DNA of 20,029 nucleotides, from the IMG/VR virus record IMGVR_UViG_3300001844_000064, positions 1 through 20,029 of that record. One strand, given 5' to 3'. Below the pieces are notes generated by a model, which did no database searches, was not told the origin of the DNA, and saw only the letters and a program-made list of their open reading frames with translations. This document shows, in pieces, positions 14,623 through 20,029 of this stretch; the first letter of the stretch is position 1; every line of letters begins with the position of its first letter. The position numbers and the translations under genes are program-made. Source of the stretch: a virus.

Positions 14623-15453
14623 CTACTTACCGGCCGCAGCGGCGGCCCATTCCTTTTCGGCGAGGTCGTTCAAGCGGCGGCGTTCGAACTGATCCTTCGA
14701 GTTCATCGCTTGCCGCTGGTAGTCCAGAGCCTTCGCTTCATGTGCGCTCGGCGTGCCAGAGCCAAAGCCGCCGTTGTTGCCGTCGCTCTCGCCGCCGCGG
14801 GCAGCGCCGCTGTCGTCCTCGGCCGTCAGACTGCCGAGCAGCGCGAGCGCGTCGAGCACGTCCGGGTCAGTCGCAAGGCCAGCGTCTTTCAGCTTGTCGT
14901 GCAGGCGGGCGGCGCCGCCCTCGCCCAGCTTCTCGCCGGCTTTGGCGAGCCCTGCGTTCGCGAGCTTGACGTGGTTGTCGAAGCCGGCGCCTAGGCGGGT
15001 CTTGAGCGCGTTGATGTTCTCGGTGTGCTTGGCGTCGCGCTTGGTTGCCTCGTCGGTGGCGCCCTGCTTCGCGTGGCCCGCGAGAGCTTCGGCGACCGCC
15101 TGCACATGCGACGGATGGAGGCCCTTCTCGGCGGCGACCTTGGCGAGCACGGGCACGAGGCCCTTCACGCTCTCCGGCGCGTCGGCAGCGAAGTTGATCT
15201 TGTAGGCGTCCGGCTTGTCGGCAGCGCCGAGCCGGCGCCACGCCGCGAGGCGGCCGGCGTCGTCCTTCGGGACTTCGATCAAGTCCTCCGGCTTCTTCCC
15301 GATCAGATGAGATGCGCTGACGTAGCTGCGTGCCAGCGCTTCAGGGCTCTCAAACTTGGTGACGTTCGGGTTCGTCTTGAGGTCGTCCGGCAGCGACGCG
15401 TGCCAGGGCGTATTGGTCGTAGTGGTCGTCTGCGTCGTGTTCTCGGTCGTCAT
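14623..15453 (-). CDS. Capsid assembly scaffolding protein
   Basis: Guides shell assembly around the portal and is absent from the mature particle. At 276 aa it is near T7 gp9 (about 300 aa). The N-terminus is a Thr-rich disordered tail followed by WHASLPDDLKTNPNVTKFESPEALARSY and an IGKKPEDLIEVPKDD segment, both typical of podovirus scaffolds, then DKPDAYKI. The rest is long amphipathic helices. A flexible Gly/Ser/Asn region near residues 212-230 precedes a charged C-terminal helix (KDQFERRRLNDLAEKEW) that would be the expected coat-binding element. An AGGGG Shine-Dalgarno precedes the ATG, and an ATGA overlap joins it to the previous gene. Its TAG stop directly abuts the -35 box of the capsid promoter. 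Confidence 0.88.
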   Translation of the reverse strand: MTTENTTQTTTTTNTPWHASLPDDLKTNPNVTKFESPEALARSYVSASHLIGKKPEDLIEVPKDDAGRLAAWRRLGAADKPDAYKINFAADAPESVKGLVPVLAKVAAEKGLHPSHVQAVAEALAGHAKQGATDEATKRDAKHTENINALKTRLGAGFDNHVKLANAGLAKAGEKLGEGGAARLHDKLKDAGLATDPDVLDALALLGSLTAEDDSGAARGGESDGNNGGFGSGTPSAHEAKALDYQRQAMNSKDQFERRRLNDLAEKEWAAAAAGK

Positions 15454-15752
15454 TGCTGCCCCTTGGGCTGGGTGGACTGTTCATACGCGGCAGGGTCCAC
15501 ATCCTGCATGTAGCCGATGTGAGTGAGCACGGCGCGCTGCCCCTCGTTGAACGCCTGCTTGCGCCCCTGCGGGTCGTCCTGTTCGAACGTCGAACGCCGC
15601 GTGAAGCCGAAGCGGCGGACGAGGTCGGCGAGCACGATGGCGCCGTCCTCTGACGCCGCGAGCGCGCGGTAGGCGCGACACAAGTCGCCTGGGGAAATCT
15701 CACGCGCTTTTGCTACCGCGCGGCGCTGGCGCTCGCGTGCTTTGTCGTTCAT
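15450..15752 (-). CDS. Bbp19-like small phage protein
   Basis: A 100-aa protein with a basic N-terminus (NDKARERQRRAVAKARE), a helical core (YRALAASEDGAIVLADLVRRFGF) and the stretch AFNEGQRAVLTHIGYM. The pattern of a segment like DGxxVLADL followed by F-EG-RxVxxHI is that of the small protein found just after the portal gene in Bordetella phage BPP-1-type and many other podoviruses (Bbp19-like). Its molecular role is not established. It overlaps the portal stop and the scaffold start by ATGA at both ends (15749-15752 and 15450-15453), a strong sign of coupled translation with head assembly genes. Assignment is from pattern memory, not a search. Confidence 0.8.
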   Translation of the reverse strand: MNDKARERQRRAVAKAREISPGDLCRAYRALAASEDGAIVLADLVRRFGFTRRSTFEQDDPQGRKQAFNEGQRAVLTHIGYMQDVDPAAYEQSTQPKGQQ

Positions 15753-17359
15753 GCTGCCGCCTTTGCGCGTGCGTTGGCCGTAACAAGCTTCGCTTGCGCG
15801 TCGGCACTCGCCAAGAGATTTGCGTTTTGCTCGGCGCGCTGCTGCGCTTCGAGCTTGATCTTGCGGAACTGCTCAAGCGCCGACTTCGTCCGCATTATCT
15901 TCGACGGAGCGCCGGAGCCAGCGTGAACGACCTTCGCGACTTCGTCCGGGTCGAAGATGTCGAGCACGCCCGGCGCGATCTGCGCCCACGGCAGCAACGC
16001 CTCGATGATACGCAACGTGCCGAGGCTTTCGAGTTCGTGCTGCGATGCCGACAGCGGCGAGACGTAGCGGACGGCAACCTTGTAGCGCTGCGCCTCCTGC
16101 GGGATCGGCGGCAGCAAGCCCGCACGGAGCAGGAGGCCAAAGACGCGCAGGAGCAGCGTGCCGTAGCGCTCGGTCTGGAGGCGCGTCACCATCGGGGCAA
16201 CGGCGCGATTGCGCTCGTCGCGGCTCTGCAAGACTTCGGTCGCGGTCTTGACGGGGCTGTCCGGCGATGCGAACAGCGGCACGAAGAAGCCGCGCTCGAT
16301 GTTGTCCTGGCGCTGCTTCAGCAAGCCGTCGCCAACCTCGATGCGCGATGCGCCCGGCGGGATCAGCGGCTTCGGGTCCCAGTTCCCCTCGGTGAACGTC
16401 AGGCCGCCAGGGAACATGCGTACAGGCGACACGAGGCCGCCCTCGGGAATTGCCATCGGCGGGTCCACCAGCTTCTCCGCACCGCGGAGAATGGTGTCCG
16501 ACATCCGGTTGACCATGCGCACGTCCGGCAGCACCGTCATGGCCGGCGAGCAGCCGTACATATTGCGGCGCTCGCGATACCAGCGCGACACGCTGTATGG
16601 GAACTCCTCGAAGCCGCTGGAGCGGAGCACCGATTTCTCCTCGGTGTCGATCCAGATGCTCGCGTACGGCTGTCCCGCCGCGCGGACGCGCGCCGGCAAG
16701 AGGTCTGCGTATTCGCTGTCCGTCGTCGGAAAAGTCGCGTGCAAGAACTTTGCCTTCGCGCCCTTCTTCTTCGGCTTGTAGTCGGGGAAAAGCTGCTGCG
16801 CCTGACGCTGCGAGTAGCACGCGGTGCGTAAGACAGTGTCCACCACGCCGTACGCGTCCTCGTCGATCACGACATCCTGCAAGTGGAACGAGCGGATACG
16901 CAGATCGTTGCCCACCATTTCAGTGAACTCGACATCCGTACCGAACGCGCCGAGGTCGAGATTTCCCTCGTGCAGTGTCGAATACACGTTGCAGCGCGGC
17001 GCCTCCATGTAGCGCTTCATGCGCTTGGAGACTTCTTCGCACCACTGCTGCACGATGGTCTGCTTCATCGCCTCGTCGGCGCCGTCGCCTTCGAGTTCGA
17101 CCTTGAACCACTGGACGGCCGGATTGTTCGAAAGCGTGTGCAGGAACGACGCGAACAACTCCAGCGACCGCGGCGCGGTGCTGTCGAGGATCGTGCGGTT
17201 GCGCTCGGTGCCCGGCGTCACTTCTTCGGTGAACGTGGCCTTGCGCGGAATGACGTAGTTCGCCACATCCTGCCACAGCGCCTCTTGCGGCGCGCGGTCG
17301 CCGCGCAGGCTCTCCTCGCGAGCAATCAGTTCTTCTGCGAGCTTCGCGTGCGATGCCAT
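15749..17359 (-). CDS. Portal (head-tail connector) protein, T7 gp8-like
   Basis: Forms the ring at the unique capsid vertex through which DNA enters and leaves and to which the tail attaches. The 536-aa length equals that of T7 gp8. Hallmarks of the podovirus head-to-tail connector family are visible: WQDVANYVIPRK near residues 29-40, TAPRSLELFASFLHTLSNNP near 61-80 followed by VQWFKVEL, and LGAFGTDVEF near 136-145. The C-terminus is an Ala/Gln-rich helix typical of the barrel end of such portals. ATG at 17359 is preferred over GTG at 17392 because the longer form overlaps the upstream gene, while GGAG lies nine bases before the ATG. The start follows the upstream TAA by one base, and the stop forms an ATGA overlap with the next gene. 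Confidence 0.94.
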   Translation of the reverse strand: MASHAKLAEELIAREESLRGDRAPQEALWQDVANYVIPRKATFTEEVTPGTERNRTILDSTAPRSLELFASFLHTLSNNPAVQWFKVELEGDGADEAMKQTIVQQWCEEVSKRMKRYMEAPRCNVYSTLHEGNLDLGAFGTDVEFTEMVGNDLRIRSFHLQDVVIDEDAYGVVDTVLRTACYSQRQAQQLFPDYKPKKKGAKAKFLHATFPTTDSEYADLLPARVRAAGQPYASIWIDTEEKSVLRSSGFEEFPYSVSRWYRERRNMYGCSPAMTVLPDVRMVNRMSDTILRGAEKLVDPPMAIPEGGLVSPVRMFPGGLTFTEGNWDPKPLIPPGASRIEVGDGLLKQRQDNIERGFFVPLFASPDSPVKTATEVLQSRDERNRAVAPMVTRLQTERYGTLLLRVFGLLLRAGLLPPIPQEAQRYKVAVRYVSPLSASQHELESLGTLRIIEALLPWAQIAPGVLDIFDPDEVAKVVHAGSGAPSKIMRTKSALEQFRKIKLEAQQRAEQNANLLASADAQAKLVTANARAKAAA

Positions 17360-17360
17360 G

Positions 17361-18170
17361 TTAGCCAACTCCGAGGAGCGTGCGGCGGACACCGCGGCCG
17401 GCGTACTGTTGTAGTGGCGTCAGGCCAGTGAGCAGCGTCTCCTGAATGCCCGTGCGCAGCACCTTCGGAGGCGAGTTCACCTTGGGCTTGAGCGGGCCGG
17501 TCGTCGCTGCGCCCGCGGAAAACAGCGTGTCGATGCCGCCCGGCGCTGCCGAGACGGTCGGCGCCGCGAGCAGGCTCTCGTTGACAAAAGACGTGAGCGC
17601 GGTAGCAATCTCCGGTGTAAGCGGCGTACCAACTGGCACGCTCGGCACGTCGAGTAAAGTCTGCGCGCGTGGGCCGGCAACCGGCGTCACGATCTTCGTG
17701 CTCGCTGCGCCCGTCTGTGTCGCAGCTTCGGCCCGGAGGGCGTCAGTCGCCTGTGCAGCGGCAGTCGTCTCAGCCGCAAGCGCAGCCTGCGCGGCCGGGG
17801 GCGCGGCGGGTGGCGGCGCTGCGAGAAGCGTTTCGAGCGGGCGACTTGGGCCGACGCTCTGCTGCGGGCCTTCAAGGTCCGCTGGTGTTGGAAACTTGCC
17901 GTCGAGCGCATCAAGTTCGGCCTGGACGCCTTTTATCCGGTCGGTATAGAGCACACCCTCGTTTGTGCGCTCGTCCGCGTTGCGCGCGACGACCTTACCC
18001 CACTGGTTGAGGACTTTCTGAAGGCGGCGGCGCTCTGCGTCCCGCTCCTCGTCCGGCAGCGTATTGAAGTAATTCTGCCGTGCTGCGATGTCCGCGAGGA
18101 CATTTTCTAGGGAGGTCTTGGGACCCGCCCCTTTTGCCCTTGCGAGAAGGCTGTCGAGCGCGCTAGCCAT
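17361..18170 (-). CDS. Unknown 269-aa Ala/Pro/Thr-rich protein before portal
   Basis: No family is recognised. The ATG at 18170 is chosen because a GGAG Shine-Dalgarno sits seven bases upstream; the frame stays open to 18239 but the extra N-terminal residues are arginine-rich read-through from the overlapping gene. Residues 1-90 look helical and charged (LENVLADIAARQ, DEERDAERRRLQKVLNQW). The middle is a low-complexity Ala/Pro/Thr linker. The C-terminal third carries short recurring LL-motifs (LETLLAAP, TLLDVP, ESLLAAP, ETLLTG) and ends in GVRRTLLGVG. Neither signal peptide nor membrane segment is seen. The gene ends one base before the portal ATG, so the two are probably co-translated. Repeated short leucine motifs on a flexible linker could be docking peptides, but that is speculation. 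Confidence 0.78.
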   Translation of the reverse strand: MASALDSLLARAKGAGPKTSLENVLADIAARQNYFNTLPDEERDAERRRLQKVLNQWGKVVARNADERTNEGVLYTDRIKGVQAELDALDGKFPTPADLEGPQQSVGPSRPLETLLAAPPPAAPPAAQAALAAETTAAAQATDALRAEAATQTGAASTKIVTPVAGPRAQTLLDVPSVPVGTPLTPEIATALTSFVNESLLAAPTVSAAPGGIDTLFSAGAATTGPLKPKVNSPPKVLRTGIQETLLTGLTPLQQYAGRGVRRTLLGVG

Positions 18171-18378
18171 CAAACACTCCTGCCGCGCCGCGCGCGTTCT
18201 TCCGCTTCTCCTGCATCGCCCACCAGCGCGCCTGCCCAACGGGCGAACGCTCGCGGAGGTCTACGAACGCGGGAGACAGCGGGTCGTCAAGCTCGGGATT
18301 GTCCACAATCCGCTCGTTGGCGGGCTTGGACGCGTCCTTGTGGTATTCGAGCTTGGCTTGTTTTAGCTTGCGGCCCAC
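18163..18378 (-). CDS. Unknown 71-aa protein between terminase and portal
   Basis: A small, charged, soluble-looking protein beginning MGRKLKQAKLEYHKD and containing PVGQARWWAMQEKRKN near its C-terminus. No family is recognised. The GTG at 18378 is the first usable start, because a TAA is in frame just upstream. It is preceded by a strong promoter-like sequence and lacks a Shine-Dalgarno. Its stop overlaps the next gene's ATG by eight bases (18163-18170), which suggests translational coupling and supports reality. Position between terminase and portal suggests a packaging or head accessory role, but this is inference only. Confidence 0.7.
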   Translation of the reverse strand: MGRKLKQAKLEYHKDASKPANERIVDNPELDDPLSPAFVDLRERSPVGQARWWAMQEKRKNARGAAGVFDG

Positions 18379-18384
18379 GCGCGG

Positions 18385-18413
18385 ACATTATCACGCCCCG
18401 CGGCGTTTGTCAA
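18385..18413 (-). promoter_or_regulatory. sigma70-like promoter abutting terminase stop
   Basis: A perfect TTGACA (18408-18413) directly follows the TAA stop of terminase. A 17-nt spacer leads to TGA-TAATGT, an extended -10 at 18385-18390. The -10 ends six bases before the GTG of the 71-aa gene. The spacer contains an inverted repeat, ACGCC-GCGG-GGCGT (18393-18406). The nearby GATAAT resembles the -10 consensus more closely but would give a 15-nt spacer. The segment aligns without gaps to the promoter at 8906-8934. Confidence 0.55.
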
Positions 18414-19886
18414 TTACAGTTGGGCGATCCGCGCCGTGTGCGGGTCAATCTCGCCCTCAAGCCGTTGCCGGCGGCGGCCCATCGCGAGCGTCCGCATTGC
18501 GTCCGCGGCGTGCGACGCCTGATTATGGATCGGCTTCTCGCGGAACACGCCGTCCGTCTCGACGAACTCGCGCCGGTACAGCACCAGCGCGTCCATGCCG
18601 CCCGCGCACTTGTCCTCGTTGAACCGGCACAGCGGCAGCATCGCCTCGACCGCGGCGATCCCGTCCGTGACGTGCTTCGTCTTGGGCACAACGACGATGC
18701 GGACGCCGAGTTCCTTCAGCACGCTCGCGCGGGTCTTGCCCGTCCCGAGTTCTCCGACCGTCACGTCCCACGGCAGGTAGTGGTGGCCGTAGCGGTAGTT
18801 CTTCTCGGCCAGAAGTTCGACGGTGCGGGGCAGGCCGGCGTTCGTGATTTCCAGGTAGTCGATCAGCCGGACCTCGCCCGCGATTTCTTGGAAGAACCAG
18901 ATCGCGGTCGCGTCGTCGAAGCCCAGGTCCCACGCGGTGTGGACCGGCAGGAGCGGGTTGACTGGGAAGTGCCCGACGCGGCCGGCGACGCGCAGCGCCT
19001 CGATGGCCCGCGCGTAGATGGCGCCCTCGACTGCGGCGTCGAAGGAGCACTCGTACTCCTGTTCGTACTTGCCGGCGCCCATATCGACGCGCGCCTGCGC
19101 CAGTTCCTTCGGGTCGATCACGCCCGTCTGCGACGCCTTGTAGAGCCGCGCGTCCCACTCGTCGGAGAACACGTCCTGCTCGCGGTCGGTGACTGGATCG
19201 AACTCGCGCACCGGCAGGCCCTTGCTCCACAGTTCCGCGCGGCGGAACATCGTGTGCGCGTGATTGCGGCCGAACGGCGTGAAGATGAAATCGAACCACT
19301 GATTGCGGTTGCCCGCGAGGTCAACGCCCGTGCGCTCTTTGTCCGAGAGCATCGGGCGCACCTGCTGCGTCCACACGGACGGCGGTATCCACGCCCACTC
19401 GTCGCCGACGCCGCCATCGAGGTACAGGCCGCGGATGCGCTGCTTCGGGCTGTCCACGCCGTAGAGGCGGACGCGGCTCCAGTTGCCGCCGTAGGTCGGG
19501 ACCATGACGGCGAGCTTGCCGACCTGCTGGTAGTCCTCCGGGTTGCGACCGCAAGCCCGCATGAGGTTGCCGTGGAAGTCCTTCAGGTACAGCCACGCGA
19601 TGTCCTCGGCGAGTCCGTAGGTGGGCGCGAGGTAGGCGTAGCGGCCGTTCGGGTATGGGCAGAGTGCGGCACGCTCGATCAGCTTGGCGACCTCGCGAAC
19701 GGTTTTGCCGAAGCGGCGGTGCAGGACGCGGACGTTGAAGCGGCGGTCGTAGCCGTCGAGTTCGGCCTGGACGGAGCGCGGCTTGTAGCCCATCGCCGCG
19801 CGTATGTCGTCCGGCAGAATGACCGCGCTCTTGGCCTGTTGCGCCTTGACGAGCCGCTGGGTTTGCGCGAGAATGCCGCCTGCCAC
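18414..19886 (-). CDS. terL: Phage terminase large subunit
   Basis: This 490-aa protein is the packaging motor: an ATPase that pumps DNA through the portal, with a nuclease that cuts the concatemer. The ATPase domain shows a Walker-A-like RRFGKT at residues 57-62 and a Walker-B-like stretch ending in D162-E163 (GLYLDGGVGDEW). The C-terminal RNase H-like nuclease shows D320 in TAWDLGFDDATA, D374 in LPWD and D462 in HAADAM, the usual acidic triad. The length is normal for podovirus terminases (T7 gp19 is longer). The GTG at 19886 is the first possible start, because an in-frame TAA lies three codons upstream. It has no clear Shine-Dalgarno, matching a possible leaderless mRNA. It stands before the portal gene, unlike in T7. 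Function is certain; closest family not resolved. Confidence 0.96.
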   Translation of the reverse strand: MAGGILAQTQRLVKAQQAKSAVILPDDIRAAMGYKPRSVQAELDGYDRRFNVRVLHRRFGKTVREVAKLIERAALCPYPNGRYAYLAPTYGLAEDIAWLYLKDFHGNLMRACGRNPEDYQQVGKLAVMVPTYGGNWSRVRLYGVDSPKQRIRGLYLDGGVGDEWAWIPPSVWTQQVRPMLSDKERTGVDLAGNRNQWFDFIFTPFGRNHAHTMFRRAELWSKGLPVREFDPVTDREQDVFSDEWDARLYKASQTGVIDPKELAQARVDMGAGKYEQEYECSFDAAVEGAIYARAIEALRVAGRVGHFPVNPLLPVHTAWDLGFDDATAIWFFQEIAGEVRLIDYLEITNAGLPRTVELLAEKNYRYGHHYLPWDVTVGELGTGKTRASVLKELGVRIVVVPKTKHVTDGIAAVEAMLPLCRFNEDKCAGGMDALVLYRREFVETDGVFREKPIHNQASHAADAMRTLAMGRRRQRLEGEIDPHTARIAQL

Positions 19887-19892
19887 GCGGCT

Positions 19893-19921
19893 ATGTTACC
19901 ACGCAGCCTCGCAGGCGTCTA
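19893..19921 (-). promoter_or_regulatory. Candidate sigma70-like promoter before terminase
   Basis: On the minus strand, TAGACG (4/6 to the -35 consensus) lies 17 nt before TAACAT (4/6 to the -10 consensus), with a TGG extended -10 element. The -35 overlaps the upstream TAG stop codon. Only six bases separate the -10 from the GTG start of terminase, so transcription would begin at about the start codon. A small inverted repeat (GCCT-GCG-AGGC) lies in the spacer. This is one of the weaker members of the set and is called mainly because it shares the architecture of the stronger ones. Confidence 0.35.
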
Positions 19922-20029
19922 CCAACCGTCGCGCTCCATTTGAACTTGATACGGCAGCGGTTCGGGCGGCGGGAGCGGGATTTGAACCTGCCGCGGGTCG
20001 ATCACGCAGAGCCAGCGGCCATCATCCTC
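19919..20029 (-). CDS. Unidentified protein, 3' end only
   Basis: An open frame enters from the right edge and ends with TAG, giving 36 visible residues. The tail is proline-rich (IPLPPPEPLPYQ) and ends in MERDGW. The frame is open to the window edge, and its stop sits 32 nt before the terminase start, the tight spacing seen elsewhere in the block. It lies directly upstream of the large terminase gene, a place where small terminase or other packaging genes often sit, but these residues do not show any such family. No function is assigned; the rest of the gene is outside the window. Confidence 0.5.
   Translation of the reverse strand, partial: EDDGRWLCVIDPRQVQIPLPPPEPLPYQVQMERDGW

Noticed and set aside
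17360-17392. GTG start extending the portal protein by 11 residues
   Set aside because: Overlaps the upstream coding end; ATG at 17359 has GGAG and starts one base after the upstream stop.
18171-18239. N-terminal extension of the 269-aa protein
   Set aside because: Arg-rich read-through of the 71-aa gene; the ATG at 18170 has a good GGAG.
18420-19943. 507-codon open frame on the plus strand opposite terminase
   Set aside because: Antisense shadow of a certain terminase gene in GC-rich DNA; composition is Arg/Val/Leu/Asp-rich with no domain, and all neighbours run the other way.

Overview
The window is the virion-morphogenesis block of a GC-rich, short-tailed (podovirus-type) dsDNA bacteriophage. 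It could be a free phage or a prophage; nothing here decides, because no integrase, attachment site, replication, lysis or host gene is visible. Every credible gene lies on the minus strand, so the map is read from high to low coordinates. GC-rich composition and E. coli-like promoters suggest a GC-rich proteobacterial host (inference).

Layout in transcription order: the 3' end of an unidentified gene (19919-20029); large terminase subunit (18414-19886); two unrecognised proteins of 71 aa and 269 aa; portal (15749-17359); a Bbp19-like small protein; scaffold (14623-15453); major capsid protein (13570-14436); three small structural-type proteins (147, 194 and 161 aa); T7 gp11-like tail tubular protein A; gp12-like tail nozzle with an FCCH-like insert; gp14-like and gp15-like internal virion proteins; a peptidoglycan-cleaving virion protein (5061-5942) that runs out of frame into a very large gp16-like ejection protein (2117-5218); a tail fibre with a gp17-like N-terminus (513-2096); and an unknown 164-aa protein. 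Portal, tail tube, internal core and fibre lengths are close to those of T7 gp8, 11, 12, 14, 15, 16 and 17, but terminase precedes portal rather than ending the block as it does in T7.

How it works together: terminase pumps DNA through the portal into a scaffolded shell. The tubular and nozzle proteins close the short tail, the fibre binds the host, and the internal proteins are ejected to cut the wall and build a DNA conduit.

Two regulatory themes stand out. First, most gaps between genes hold a sigma70-like promoter whose -35 box touches or overlaps the preceding stop codon and whose -10 box ends only 5-9 nt before the next start codon, predicting leaderless or nearly leaderless mRNAs. The capsid gene is the exception: it has a strong promoter, a structured leader of about 150 nt and, one gene downstream, a hairpin terminator. 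Second, the lytic domain and the gp16-like protein sit in overlapping frames. A CCC-TTT-C site would allow a +1 shift to make a 1274-aa fusion close to the size of T7 gp16. A CTG start with a strong ribosome-binding site, or a one-base indel, are the alternatives.

No intergenic stretch exceeds 300 bases; the longest is the 186-base capsid leader and promoter region. No tRNA, rRNA, CRISPR array, insertion sequence or T7-RNA-polymerase-type promoter was seen.
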